A stretch of DNA of 64,000 nt, taken from NCBI GenBank assembly GCA_032158295.1, contig CM063249.1, positions 10,377,139 to 10,441,138 on the forward strand, written 5' to 3'. The translations under genes were made by a program, and so were the position numbers. Of the stretch, positions 23,216-35,185 are shown piece after piece. The stretch is from Pycnopodia helianthoides (lineage: Eukaryota > Echinodermata > Asteroidea > Forcipulatida > Asteriidae). The notes under the pieces were generated by a model. The model did not search any database. It worked only from the letters and a program-made list of their open reading frames with translations, and was not told where the DNA came from. Each line of letters begins with the position of its first letter. Within the stretch, counting starts at the first letter, position 1.

Positions 23216-24541
23216 GAGGGCACTGTAACGGTTCATGAAACCTTGAAACTCATCACTTCTGATTCAATTACACTAACACTCGGAGAACATCTTATTGTTA
23301 AAAACCCACAAAAACAGCACAGCGGCAGCGCATGAGTTGTTGAACAGATGCTGCATAGGGCATATACTTCTATGACTTTGAATAGTGGCGAGATTTAGGA
23401 AATCAGCGCCCTCATGCCACACATTCAATTTACAAGTGATACCAACGCAGTGAGCTGTGCACATCGGGCTATCACCTAAAAAAAAATCTTGAATATCATT
23501 ACAAAAAGGTGCATTACACTTTATTGAACATCTGTTTAACAAGGAATGGTGCGTATTTCCATTGTTCAGGATGGAAAAGTATGCAACTGACAAGCATCGT
23601 CAGAGATCATGACATTTTTATGGGTCATTCAGAGCATTCTAAGAGAGTAACACCACATTGAACAAGGCTATTTTTGTACAATGAGGTTCTATCAAAAACA
23701 GTTGAAAAATAACCTTTTTCTTTGATGTATTTTTTGTTTCATATAAATGACTGTTTGACGTTATAAGAAAGGATGAGATAAAACACAGTGACAATACATT
23801 GTTCATTGTATTTTTTAAAAACACGACTTTTTCAAGTCAGAAAGTTTTAACACTTTAAGTTAACAATTAACAGATCTGCTTATCAAGTTACATTGATTTA
23901 AAGATCTACCCCAGGTGCATTGGGCCCCAAGGCAACTAGGCTTGTCCGGTCATTAACTGGCCAGATGCTGAAATCACTGGCCGGGCCTTGCGCCTGCGAA
24001 CCAGTGTTAATTGTGAGCCCTGGCAAAGTTCAACTGAGTTAAAGTGTTAATTTCTAGTGGTACAACTGGGAGGAGGGGGGTGATGGGGTCCCATGTGTGC
24101 CTCCCCCCTCCCCCATTTGAAATCTGATTTTTGAGATTAGAGTACCAGAAAAACAAGTTACATTACAAGGTGAGCTTTTATATTTTCAGTGTTTTTAAAA
24201 CTATTTTTTCTATTGTATTACCTCCAGGGCAGATTATCTTACAAAACATAGTAAATGGCATAAGGAGAGTGCTGAAAGGGGGCTTGTTTAAGAAAAATGC
24301 AAATGAAAACTACAGTTTTAATTGGCCAGAAGTGCCTCTCTAGAAAAAATGGTGCACCCCCATGTGCCCCCCCCCCTTGTTTCAGCACTAAACGTTTCAA
24401 TATTCCAATGTTTTTTATATTTTACTTGAAACGTCCTTGAAATGTCCCTTCCAAGTAAGATTTTCATCAATTCGTATACCTAGAAACTTAGACAGGACAA
24501 TTTTCTCGCATTTTCATACTACATTTTTACATTTCCTTCAG
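23216..24541. other. Intron, no gene recognised until the acceptor at 24539-24541
   Basis: Scattered ORFs have no family features. The end of the stretch is a pyrimidine-rich tract finishing 'atttccttcag', a good 3' splice site. Confidence 0.5.
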
Positions 24542-24824
24542 CGGAAACGTGGGGCAGACAGGATGAGTCATTGGAGTCCAGTGGAGACGTTAGAACTCCT
24601 CAAGATCATCGGCGAGAGAGACACCCAGGCGGCGCTGAAGAAAATGGTGCACACTCGCTTTATATGGGAGAGCATCTCGGCCAAGATGAGCACCAACAGA
24701 TCAGCTGAACATTGCCACGACAGGTGGATCTACCTGAAGCGCCGGTACAGGGAGACTGTGCTGAAGAAACAAACAGACAGGTGGGCCAGCTGCTACTACT
24801 ACAGCGAACTGGCTAAGATTTTAG
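24542..24824 (+). CDS. Exon encoding the second Myb/SANT-like DNA-binding domain
   Basis: The exon lies between a pyrimidine-rich acceptor (tccttcag) and a consensus donor (TTAG|GTAAGT). It starts in phase 0 and ends in phase 1 (94 codons plus one base). It begins RKRGADRM, a basic lead. The domain then follows: Trp11, Glu15 and a Leu-rich helix 1, an aromatic 'FIWESISAKM' helix at about 40-49, and the third-helix motif NRSAEHCHDRWIYLKRRYRE from Asn52. The layout of all three helices matches that of the exon at 9714, though the sequences are quite different, suggesting an old internal duplication. It is likely a nuclear DNA-binding module. It can be reached in frame from either upstream exon (9714-10247 or 21950-22036). 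Confidence 0.85.
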
Positions 24825-26799
24825 GTAAGTAAATCTAATTTTGGAGTAGAGGGTGGGCGTGCACTCTTGTGAGATCTGCCACATAGATAGCAACCCATTT
24901 AGTCCTTAAGAGCTAAATATGAAAGTGTTTGCAGTTGCACGTTTTAGGTCTGGGTATTTCTGGCATGGCAAAGTTGTGTGCAAACAGCCTGGAGGGTTAT
25001 GATCACAGACACGGTTTGCTAGCAGCAGCGGCAGAATAGAGAGTCAGCCTTAATTGTTAACCACATCAGGCATAATTTTAGACAAGAGTTGCATCCTTCA
25101 GAGAAAAGCGATCATCTACAGGAGTGTTGAATGATTCTTATAACCATTCTGGTTGATACTTGTACAACTTGCAAGTTAACCTTGCTGATAACTGTTAAAT
25201 GGTTGCACACTGTTACATCGGAAGATAAAATATGTACACTGTATTGGGACTTGGAGTGAGCAATTATTAACACAAAACTCAAAATACATTTGGTGCTCAC
25301 AATGGGGCATTGTGGTATGCCCCCCCCCCCTATTGTGTCTTCATCGTATGCTTGGAACCTAATTCTTTAGATTTCAGGGGGGGGGGTACTTCTGTACAAT
25401 AGGAAAATAGCTCCTGGAAAATCTAGTCAAAAATTTCTCCTTCAACCAACAAGTGTCTTTTTTTGTGTGCTAATGTTAGCTGGTATTAAGGTGACTTGGC
25501 AGACTGTCTTTATCCATTGGGATAAAGAAAGGCATCAGTTTTAGAATTTAGTGGTTTAATAGGGCAAGTTATAAGGTTGCCTGGGCAAAGTATGCTAGTG
25601 ATCAGGAACATGCTGGCTGCATATAAATACCCAGCACACACACAGTGTGTTTGAAAGTGTGTCATTTTGGAGTATTGACCCTCTTGCACCAACATCACTT
25701 GCCACTATTGTCTGCCACATGGGGACATTGACTCCTAGCACAACCAAGATCATTGTGTAGATGATGTCAGGTGAATTGGGTCAATGTGTGTCAAGTGTAG
25801 CTGGTATATTCAACTTTCCTATGTACCTTGGTACCACGGATTGCCACAAAGTACTCTACACCCTCCAGAGTTTCTTGTTTGTACGCCGTGTATTATCAAG
25901 AAACCCCATGCATGCCATGGCTCTTGTATTGTAGACAGGCTGCTGTGAAATTTTATGCCAAGAGCCAGTTGGGCAGCCTGGCAGGAGAATCAATAGAAAT
26001 ATGTTTTTTATGCCTGATATATTGAAAACACCAAGCAAAAGGTCAAAGGTACGTAGTCAGGTGTCCGTTGATCACTGGTACATTGTACGGCTTGGAAGGT
26101 GTGTAATTTATGAGCCTCAAAGTAATAACGTGGGATGCTCGGGCTAGAGACACTTGCTTGCCCAATCCCAGACGGTCTTGACAGGGAGTGCAAAGTGATT
26201 TTGTAATGCTGCAGAGTTGTGCACTTTTATGACAGGCCAGCAAGGGGGAGGGGGCTTCACCACCTCGCACTTGGTGTCAAATAATTTTAAAAAAATAGAT
26301 TGTCAGCCTTGGTGTTTAAGCTCAACCTGTCACCTTCAGCGCTATCCATCTATCAGCTGCCAGGACACAAGCTATTCCCCAGTTGCGCATACTGTACAAT
26401 ATGTCTCTTGTCATACACTGTCTACACAGACCAGACGTCAAGAGTTCATAGTAATCTTCATTTATTAGTAGGTACCAGTGATTCGTATCTTTCACCAGGC
26501 AGTATTTTGGCCGTGTGTGGTTGTCTGCTGGGAGGCAGGGCGGCACTTACACAGCTCGTTGTTGACGTCAGTTTCGTTTTGAATTTTTGAACTTTTGATG
26601 CAAGTGTTTGGAGTGAAGGATTCAACATGCACCTACATGTACTTCTTATGACTGACTTCTACAGCTTTACACTGTGCATGTATTGTGTATTACCAGTGAT
26701 GGTGATGTAAAACTTTGTACAAAAAAACTGCAAGGTACTATGTACAATGTAGAACAGCAGGTTAAACTGATGGTAAATAACTGGGTCTCTAAGCGCTGA
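24825..26799. other. Intron 2, first part, no gene recognised
   Basis: Numerous short ORFs overlap on both strands, all without family features. Poly-C and poly-G runs lie at about 25320 and 25378. Confidence 0.45.
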
Positions 26800-26935
26800 A
26801 CTGTACATGTAGGACTCAAGTCCAGGACTTGAGTCCAATGACTTGAACCTGACTTGGGTCACGTCAGCAAAAGACTCGACCGTCAAGACTCAGGAGTGAC
26901 ACTGAGGACTTGCGAGTCACATATTTTTTCACCCA
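26800..26935. repeat. Degenerate ACTTGAGTC / GACTTGAGT repeat tract
   Basis: Words such as 'gactcaagtcc', 'gacttgagtcc', 'gacttgaacc', 'gactcgaccg' and 'aagactcagg' recur about every 12-20 bases on both strands. Confidence 0.5.
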
Positions 26936-27204
26936 GTAATAACTTTTGAGAAAATTATTCTAATCAGGGATTCTTACATGTATTTTTGTATCATCATCGC
27001 TCATCTATGGCATTAAAACTGTACAGCAAGTATTCGTGGAGGTATACAGAATAAAACAAGGAATTTTGCTTGTTGTAAATTTTAAATTCTTAATGTGTTC
27101 CATCATCTGTAAATCAATTAATTGAATGGTTTATAAACTATAAAGGAAACTGACGGGGTAAATTTTATGTAATGTGTGGGGTTGAACGAAGAAAAGTTTA
27201 AATG

Positions 27205-27665
27205 TAGGTTCATCGTTTGGTTTTTTGTCAACATAATGCAGATGTGAAAGCAAATTTATCAAGAAAGATACAATAAAAGTCACCTGTTAAAGTTTCAGTT
27301 GAATACAGTGCCTACTTATTGAGCAAAACAGCAAAAATCTGTCATGGTATTTTCATCAAGAATGTCTAATCCATCTATGTTTAGCGAGAAGACACTGGGT
27401 ACTAACCGCATCTTTGGTCGTCTTGAGGGCATCAAACGGACACCACAGAAATTTCCAAAAGTCGCCTGCAAGTGATCTTTGGCGATTCACATTTTTTGAC
27501 ATGCTTTTATTGATTTCTTATCAATGAGGGCACTTCAGACGAAATAATTTTGCAGGATTCTTACAAACATTACCATCTTTGTAACAAGTATGCTTTGGGA
27601 TAAAAATTACACAATTCATTTTCAGGGTCATCACCAAAGTATAACCTTACCTAGAATAAAGTGAC
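27205..27665 (+). repeat. Dispersed repeat R (long copy)
   Basis: Its left half matches 57555-57760 ('tttttgtcaacataatgc', 'aaaacagcaaaaa', 'catcaagaatgtc'). Its right half matches 32955-33225 ('aaccgcatctttggtcg', 'aatttccaaaagt'). Together the three copies outline one element at least 460 bp long. The ends and class are not defined. Confidence 0.6.
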
Positions 27666-27764
27666 TAGAGACATGGATTCAGACTTAACTGCAACTATTT
27701 CTGTAACCAAATGTGATTTTATGCGTTGTAATAGAATGACATCACTATGAAAATTTATGAAACA

Positions 27765-28640
27765 GATTGGATTACATTTAGCCTAAAGCTAAATAAAGAT
27801 CAGACTAAGACAAGAGTGGATGACAAACAGTGTACATACCACATTAGATTATATTGGATGAAATCGGATTGGTGTAGATTATATTTGATGCGACTAAATT
27901 GGATCAGATCAGTTCAGATTAGATCAGATCAGATCAGATCAGATTAGATCAGATCAGATCAGATTAGATTAGATCAGATCAGATCAGATTAGATTAGATC
28001 AGATCAGATTAGATCAGATCAGATCAGGTTGATGGAGATAACATTGTCTATCTTATAGATGAGTTTAGATTGGATCAATAACCAGACATGAAACATTAGT
28101 ACTACGTACATGTACTATTAAAAAAGATTAGCCTAGTAGATTGGTTGAGGTTTGTATTGAATTAGATTGGATGAGATAAAATTTGTTTAAAAGGATAACA
28201 TGACATTTACAAAATGCATGGAAAAGATTACAATAGATCCATAGATTATTGTAATCTTAGATTGGATGAGATTTAGTACTATTGGAAGCAGTAGATTGGT
28301 TGAGGTTACAGTTCTAGAATAGATTGGATTGGTTAGAACCTGATTCAATCAGACTGGATTTGATTTACAGCGACATTCAATTGGATGGAGACAGTAAAGT
28401 ACTGACGATTGGATAAGATTACACAGATTGGATATAAGATTACATTGGATTTAAGATTACATTGGAATATAAGATTAGATTATGGTAGGATTATACAGAT
28501 GACATTGGATAAGATTACTTTGGATGAGATTACAGTAAATATCGGATTGGATTATATTTCATTGGATGAGGTACAGGAAGTCATAGTACAGTGAAGGGGA
28601 GATTAGAGCAATGAGAAGAGTTAAAATTATATTTGAGATT
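27765..28640. repeat. AGATC/AGATT pentamer satellite with a long degenerate GATTGGAT-type skirt
   Basis: The core at about 27905-28026 is nearly pure AGATC with AGATT variants. On both sides, for several hundred bases, GATTGGAT, GATTACA and TGGATGAGATTA words recur at irregular spacing. The + strand is poor in C throughout. ORFs here are repeat artefacts. Confidence 0.75.
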
Positions 28641-29184
28641 ACAGACATGAGATTTATATTCTTTGTAGGCACTGTGTATTTTCTAAAACTAATTTCCTGC
28701 CTAGATTTAAAATAAACTGTAAAAAAGAGAAAAGGGCTAAAAAAGGAAAATAAAAGGAAAGCAACTTGTGATGAGGCATTCTACACGTAGTTTAGCAGTG
28801 TGTTGACAAACAGCTACACCTTTAGACGTGGCACTAATCAACCGTTTGACAAGTAGCCTGTGCCAGAATGGCGTAGCTTAAACAGTGTATCGAGGTGCCG
28901 AGCACGCTTCTGGTTCCATCAAGCTGCTGCTCATCAATTTCTATAGCCCTTATAAAGTGGAAACGGGAATGGTGGTTCCTGGTTGTTTGACGGGTTACAC
29001 ACCTGTAATGAGAACAAAGTAAATACAATGTGGTCGGTTAATGTTGTAGTAAGCCTGTTGTTGCATGTAGTACGTGTTCATTTACATACATGTAGGCAGG
29101 CAATTCTGCAACATCAATTTTGCTTGTCTGGGTGAAGACCCATTTAGCATTTAAAGGATGGAACAGACATTTAAGGTGTATTTG

Positions 29185-29262
29185 CAGACAATTCTGTAAA
29201 AAAAAAAAAAATACACTGCATAGAAGACAATTCTGTAAAAACCTAAAATACACTGCATAGTC
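29185..29262. repeat. Tandem duplication of about 39 bp
   Basis: 'gacaattctgtaaaa' followed by 'atacactgcatag' occurs twice in a row. The copies differ by the length of an A run. Confidence 0.75.
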
Positions 29263-29957
29263 TGTGCTATGATTGGCCTACAATGTACCTCTTCTAAATC
29301 TTGGAATCCACACAGAGACTCTTCGTTCCCATGGTCTGAACATCCAAAAGGAAATTATGATTTTCATCTTTTTGCTATTGACTCATCTTTTTATCACACA
29401 GACGCCGCCATATGCATGAAACATTCTAATTCACTGATAAATTACTTTTTCTACATTTTCTACTTTTCCCACTTTTTCCTGCTTTTCCCATCTTTGATTA
29501 GTTGTCTTTTGTTTCAACTCATCTCTATGGTCACACCAGCCAACTCTGTCAACCCCACCTCTCTCTTTCTCCTTCCCGATCATTTTTCTTTGTTGTCTTG
29601 CTTCTTCTGACTGCATTCTGCTCCTTTCTTTTCACTCCTTCTCCACCTGACTGCCAACTGTCATATTTTGCTTGTATGTGTCTGTGTCTTGTCATTAATT
29701 GGCCCTTGAGAAAGACTGCTAGTGTTCAAGTGTCAGGCCAACTCAACTTTTTGCATATACACCACTTGCATTTTTGGTTGGTGAGCAATGTACAATCAGC
29801 TTCCTTTTTTTGTCATCAAATCTTGATACATGCTGTACAATGTAACAGTATCCAACAATAACTACATAAATCATTTTAATTTGTACAGAATGGGTACCTC
29901 TTTCAATTTGAACTTGTTTTTGTTTTTTTCCAGAAAACTTACAGTAAATTTTAAGGC
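29263..29957. other. No gene recognised
   Basis: A pyrimidine-rich stretch at about 29440-29660 opens long low-complexity ORFs. None resembles a family. Confidence 0.45.
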
Positions 29958-30310
29958 GTGTCATGGCTGGGCAGTTAGAAGCACCGAACGCAAGCTCTGC
30001 AGTTTCTGATCAGCAGAGTGTGGGTTCGAGTCCCGGTCGTGACACTTGTGTCTTTGAGTGAGATACTTTACTGTCTTTTAGATGGGACATTTTTAGCTGT
30101 TGGTCCTGTGTACCAGGATTGGTAGTGTATGTAAAACAACCCAGAACACTTATCGTGGACATGGTGGAAGAGTAGGGGTTAACCCGGTGTTTCTAGTTCA
30201 CATAGCAAGCACCCTTGTTTACAGGTTTTCACAGGCTTGCGAGCTACAGTGATTAAGTTCACTTTATGAGGCTTCTTTGGTTTCAATACCAGAAATATAT
30301 ATAGAAGAGA
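29958..30310 (+). mobile_element. tRNA-Leu/Ser-like SINE, family L, copy 1
   Basis: The head at 29958-30045 folds like a class II tRNA: acceptor stem GTGTCAT / GTGACAC, a TGGCTGGGCAGTTAGAAGC A-box region, a long variable arm, and a B box GGTTCGAGTCC at 30023-30033. No 3' processing site with a bare CCA follows. Instead a roughly 260-bp unrelated body continues, so it is a SINE and not a tRNA gene. Relatives lie at 31914-32285 and 46860-47052. Confidence 0.75.
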
Positions 30311-30449
30311 GGGTTGGTACCTACATTGGGATGCCCATTGTGTACACAAAACATACTCTTCTAAAATAGTTTTCTTCTAAACTTCCCGTACCATAATCAT
30401 GTAGTCCTTACGACCAATGTCTGTATGCCATCCCTTTATGAATTTACTT

Positions 30450-30605
30450 GTTTGTCCCTTCAGACTTAAAAACAGGTGAAGAAAACAATCGGAAGGAAAC
30501 AAACCATCAGTGACTTTCTTTCAAATGAAATGTGGATATAGGTCAGCTGCAAATTGGACTCAAACGGGAGGTGTAATTTAATTTCCAATTACAAAGTCCC
30601 TGCCT
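30450..30605 (+). repeat. Arm of a dispersed inverted pair, left copy
   Basis: 'cccttcagacttaaaaacag', 'gacttt', 'gatataggtcagct' and 'attggactcaaacg' all recur in reverse order and orientation at 33479-33650, about 3 kb away. Confidence 0.6.
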
Positions 30606-31259
30606 TTATTCATGTAGATGAATGCCTCTTGAAATTTAGTGGATTTCCACGTTCATGAAGATTGTACACTACATGGGTATAATGTGCATACTGTACACGT
30701 ACACATCTGTATACAGACAGTGTTAAAAATAGTCTTCCTGTTGCCTGTACAAGGGGGGTATACATGTACCTTTGGTAATTACTCAGTAAATTAATGACCA
30801 TGAAAACTTACATGGTAAGAAGTGCTGCATCTGTAGATAGTATAACATTTTGAGAAACGATTCCCTTCTAAGGAATGTGGTTTTAGAGAGAGAGATTTTT
30901 TTTAAATCTATCTGAGAACTAAACGTGTACGGATTAATCTTCCTGCGTGGACATAACCACTCCAGATTTTCAGCGATATGTCGAAAACGCTGCCACCTTT
31001 TGATATGAAATTTTCACAGGTTCCAAAAACCAAAGGTATGCTTTGCCTTTATTTAAGCCCTTAACCGCCCGAATCCATTGAAGTTGTGCACTGACGTCAC
31101 ACTCGCCTACTGTCTGCCCATGGTGTTCCATTTTGGGCGTCAAAATGCATGTGAAGGTATGGTGTGCGTCTACATGTAACTGCTGGTGCATCACCTGAAA
31201 TGCGCACTGCACAGAGTTTTAAATACACACTTGGAATCTGACTCCCAAAATGGCGCCAA

Positions 31260-31653
31260 TTAAAGGAACATTACAGAATTGGTAAGAACAAAACTTGTAA
31301 AATATACCTTTTGATCACAGATTTACATAAAACTTACACGGTCTAATGATGATGATAGTAGAAAACATCCCTTGAAATATTTCTGTCTGAAATGCCATAT
31401 TTGATGAGAAATGAATAAACTAATTTTCCGATTGGAGTTTATTGCTCAGTGAGCGTTTTATTCATTTGTTGAATCTGTATGATTTCATGCAAATGTGTAA
31501 TCGGTTTTTCACTATTTTCTCGTGACGCAGATGGCCGATCGATCTCAAACTTCTACAGGTTCGTCAGTTTATGTATATGGTGGATTACATAAAGTGCTTA
31601 CACTGCCAGCAACTGTTTTGTTAGCAAAAAACAATTCTGTAATGTTCCTTTAA
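31260..31653. mobile_element. TTAA-flanked miniature element, family T, copy 3
   Basis: It has TTAA at both ends and the complete AGGAACATTACAGAATTG terminal repeat. Its orientation is that of copy 1, with which it is nearly identical. Confidence 0.9.
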
Positions 31654-31684
31654 GGTTTATTGTTTGATGGTGCAGGTGAATTGA

Positions 31685-31850
31685 GTTGGTATACTCTTTG
31701 CCAAAGTGAAGGATTCAGAAGGACTGAGGGCTGAAGGCCCAAATAATAAATGCTTATCTCTGAGTCAGGCATTACAATCTCAACCAAGTCCAAACAATTT
31801 GGCGTGGAGTGACTGACATAGGAAAGGAGTATATTTGAGGATTGAGGTTA
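31685..31850 (+). repeat. Dispersed repeat, copy 2 of the 13622 sequence
   Basis: It immediately follows the family T element and matches 13622-13790 in order. The class is unknown. Confidence 0.45.
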
Positions 31851-31913
31851 CCTGCTGGCAAAAAGGCAAAGAGGCCTAGATCTAGGGAGTATGGGGCTAA
31901 ATTCTTGACTTAA

Positions 31914-32285
31914 AAAAAAAATTAAATAAAATTATGAGATATCGCCCAACTCACAAGGCCGAATGCCCATTTCAAGGTGAGGGCTACACAAACTGATTTT
32001 GGCTGTTGACCCGAATCAACTGACACCAGGGGCACGTTGCCACCCACTCCTGGGGCTGAAACAGGGTTACCCCCTTCACAGTCCAATAGGATGTAGGCAT
32101 GGGTATCATCCACTAGGAGCATGGCTGGTAGAGCAGAATGCACTACCTTCCCAACTTTTTATGAAGCAATTATGGTTAAGTGCCTTGCTCAAGTGTCATG
32201 ACTGAGATTGGAACCTACACTGTGCTGGTGACAACACCAGAGCTTCGGTCCAGTGAACTAGACCGCTCGGCCACGACACGCCACA
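31914..32285 (-). mobile_element. tRNA-Leu-like SINE, family L, copy 2
   Basis: On the minus strand the head at 32279-32193 has acceptor stem GTGTCGT / CATGACAC, an A box TGGCCGAGCGGTCTA and a B box GGTTCCAATCTC. The body includes 'gcaaggcacttaacca', also found in the copy at 46860-47052. The 73-codon ORF across it is a shadow. Confidence 0.75.
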
Positions 32286-32954
32286 AACTGGTGACCCTTT
32301 AATGCTTTTTTGTAGAAAATTAGAACTATTTGTATGTATCATGTTATAAAGTTTTTAATTAGTTGTGATCGGCAGTTAAAAACCTGCAAACGATACATAA
32401 CCATAGATTTGTTAAACCGAGATGACTTCTTGCAAATTCTAACGCCGGTGCCACAGTTCAGGGGATCCAGTTCATGTTGATTTCCGCCCAACCAGGGCAG
32501 GGCAGCACTGCAGTGCAAAAATACCAGGTGATACGGTCCGACCGGATGCGATCATGTGAGCCTGGACACCTGTTCCTCGCATCCGATCACCTGTTCCTCG
32601 GATCCGATCACTTATGAGGAGATCATGTCCAAGTGGACTCTATACCAGCCGGACATGATCAACTGTCCCTAACAGTCATGTCCAACAGGCAACACAACGT
32701 TTACAAACTTTTGTAAACATTACTTACGTAGGTACCATCACCAATTCTCTGTTGCTGAATGCCTCAATGTAAAGCCGGATTTGATCTGTCTGGCTTTTGC
32801 CTGGCAGCTGTGCCAATTTTGTCAAGATGCTAGTTTTGAACCAGATTCGTAGACTTAGCCAGTCCCTCAAACTTAAAAAGCCAGTCAATGTTGCTCCCAT
32901 CTACTGGTGATGAATTCAAAAGCTAGCGTTACGAATCAAGACTAGTACATGTAC
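32286..32954. other. No gene recognised
   Basis: A 22-bp phrase (cacctgttcctcgcatccga) is repeated once with one change at 32568-32612. Nothing else was seen. Confidence 0.5.
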
Positions 32955-33225
32955 CAACCGCATCTTTGGTCGTATTAAGGGCAGCATTCAAACAGACACC
33001 ACCAAAATTTCCAAAAGTTGCCTCAAGGCGATCTTTGGAGATTCAAATTTTTCGAAACACTTTTATTGATATCTAATTAATGGGGCACTTCAGAAGAAAA
33101 CAAATTGCAGGATGCTTACTACCATTTTTACATTTGTGTATATCTTTATAACAGGTCTCAGGCTTTCGGATAAATTTAGACAATTTCTTTTTGGGGTCAT
33201 TACCAAAGTATGATTCTATGAAATA
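32955..33225 (+). repeat. Dispersed repeat R, right-half copy
   Basis: It matches 27405-27665, with shared blocks 'aaccgcatctttggtcg', 'aatttccaaaagt' and 'acttttattgat'. Confidence 0.6.
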
Positions 33226-33478
33226 AACTTTTACAGACATTCACAATCGCACCACACACGCACCTTCAAAACTCTTGCCAGGTTAATATCGGACGGTAAG
33301 ACTCACTTTCGATTAAAAGCAGTAACTCAAGTGATAATAATCCCTGTGACTTTTTATCGCCGTGTATTCTATGAAAAATTCCCTCAGTGAACGGTTTTCC
33401 GGATATGGAGAATGTGAAAGGTTGTAAGTGTTGCGGGAAGGATTAAGTTGCTGCGAGTTGAAAACCTGCGGTCTGCGA

Positions 33479-33650
33479 GGGGACTTTCTAATTGGAAATT
33501 AAATCATACGGGCGTTTGAGTCCAACTTGTAGCTGACCTATATCCATACATTATTTGAAGGAAAGTCATTGACGGGTTAGTTGTGTTTTTTTTTCTTTTT
33601 CTTTCTTTCACTTTTGTTTTCTTCTTCTGTTTTTAAGTCTGAAGGGACAA
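33479..33650 (-). repeat. Arm of a dispersed inverted pair, right copy
   Basis: This is the reverse complement of 30450-30605, with a T/C-rich insertion of about 40 bases at 33585-33625. Confidence 0.6.
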
Positions 33651-33904
33651 CTACATGTCGAACATATGCATGTATAAATATGGTTTTATAGTTTGGATGA
33701 GTTACATTGTACATGCACATGTAGATATCACTCAGGATTATATAACACGTTTTTGCGACTTGGTACATTGTAATTGTTTTGATCAGTTAATTTTTTTTAC
33801 CTTTTTACATATAATCAAATCAAGAAAATCATTTAAATGATTGGATTACAGTAGGGGCTATTATTTGTATTACATGGAGTTTAAACTTTTGGGGTTTTCT
33901 TGCT

Positions 33905-34256
33905 GGACCATTCTTGACGGACCATTCTTGCTGGACCATTCTTGCAGGACCATTCTTGCAGGACCATTCTTGCAGGACCATTCTTGATGGGCCATTTTTG
34001 ATGGACCATTACTGCAGGACCATTCTTACGGGACCATTCTTGTTGGACCATTCTTGCAGGACCATTCTTGTTGAACCATTCTTGCAGGACCATTCTTGCA
34101 GGACCATTCTTGATGGGCCATTTTTGATGGACCATTACTGCAGGACCATTCTTGCTGGACTATTCTTGTTGGACCACTCTTGATGGGCCACTCTTTCTGG
34201 GCCACTCTGTCTGGACCACTCTTGCTGGACCATTCTTGCTGGACCATTCTTGCTGC
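33905..34256. repeat. Minisatellite, 14-bp unit
   Basis: About 25 units of GGACCATTCTTGCA and close variants (ctgg, atgg, ttgg). A higher-order block of about 140 bp, from 'accattcttgatgggcc' to 'accattactgcag', occurs twice. Long ORFs on both strands are repeat artefacts. Confidence 0.9.
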
Positions 34257-34344
34257 CTTCTCATGCTTATCCCCTTCCCAAGCAGTCTGTTTTGTTATGT
34301 ATTCTTGAAGCGTTCTGTGTTTATGTTTTTATCCCTTCAAATCA

Positions 34345-34725
34345 CCCTTTCAAGCACCCCTCGAAGCACCCCTCCATGCACCCCTCCATGCACCCCTCCA
34401 TGCACCCCTCCAAGCACCCTTCCAAGCATCCTTCCAAGCACCCCTGCAAGTGCCCCTCCATGCACCCCTCCAAGCACCCTTCCAAGCACCCCTCCATGCA
34501 CCCCTCCAAGCACCCTTCCAAGCACCCCTCCATGCACCCCTCCAAGCACCCTTCCAAGCATCCTTCCAAGCACCCCTCCAAGTGCCCCTCCAAGCATCCT
34601 TCCAAGCACCCTTCCAAGCACCCCTCCATGCACCCTCCAAACACCCTTCCAAGCATCCTTCCAAGCACCCCTCCAAGTGCCCCTCCAAGCACCCTTCCAA
34701 GCACCCTTCCAAGCACCCATGGTAT
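34345..34725. repeat. Minisatellite, 12-bp unit
   Basis: About 31 units of CACCCCTCCAAG with CACCCTTCCAAG and CACCCCTCCATG variants, arranged in higher-order 36-48-bp patterns. Because 12 is a multiple of three and the unit lacks stops, every frame is open. This explains the Lys-His-Pro-Ser, Ala-Pro-Leu-Gln and Cys-Leu-Glu-Gly repeat ORFs. Confidence 0.92.
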
Positions 34726-34821
34726 GTTCCTTCTCTCTGAGCCTCCATCCACCTCCTCCAGACTGCCCTCATTATCAGAAAGATGTGTTTGGAGTATGAA
34801 AGAAATATCACGTAATAAACC

Positions 34822-34970
34822 ACAAGGGAAACTGACTGGGTAGATTTTAAACAATTTTGGGCTGAACAAAGAAAAATTGACTAGAGCGGGATTTGAACAT
34901 ACGACCTCGGGATTAACGTGCTGGCGCACCAACAGCTATCTACCCCTACATGTATGTTGGTTGTCTCCCT
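34822..34970 (-). mobile_element. tRNA-like element, partner of 15373-15532
   Basis: The left end has the ACAAGGGAAACTGACTGGGTA terminal word. The tRNA-like part is on the minus strand, with a B box TGTTCAAATCCC near 34895 and an A-box-like GTTGGTGCGCCAG. The right inverted end is not clear. Confidence 0.55.
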
Positions 34971-35016
34971 ACGTTATCAATATCTTGGGGTATGAAAGAA
35001 TAACATCCTTTCCAGG

Positions 35017-35185
35017 GTTTGCCCTTAACTTCTCAGTGACTATCCAAAAGGACCAGTTAGCTTGATGTTTCACTAGTCCACTAGTTCATTTTTACACCAG
35101 TCCACACTGGACTAGCCACTTGGAGAGAATTCTGACTGGTCCTCAGGTGTTTTTAACAAACATTTGGCCAGCGGTCCAATGTTTA
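35017..35185 (+). repeat. Dispersed repeat F, copy 1
   Basis: It shares 'ggaccagtt', 'tttcactagtcc', 'ctggtcctcaggtgttt' and 'catttggcca' in order with 39538-39727. A short reversed piece lies near 36505-36545. Confidence 0.6.

Noticed and set aside
29958..30045. Apparent class II tRNA gene
   Set aside because: Good A and B boxes and an acceptor stem exist, but a roughly 260-bp body follows and related copies occur at 31914 and 46860, so it is a SINE head.
34152..34932. Long ORFs on both strands (up to 215 codons) with His/Pro/Ser or Cys/Glu/Gly repeats
   Set aside because: They are frame readings of the 12-bp and 14-bp minisatellites. All frames on both strands are open, with no non-repeat protein sequence or splice support.
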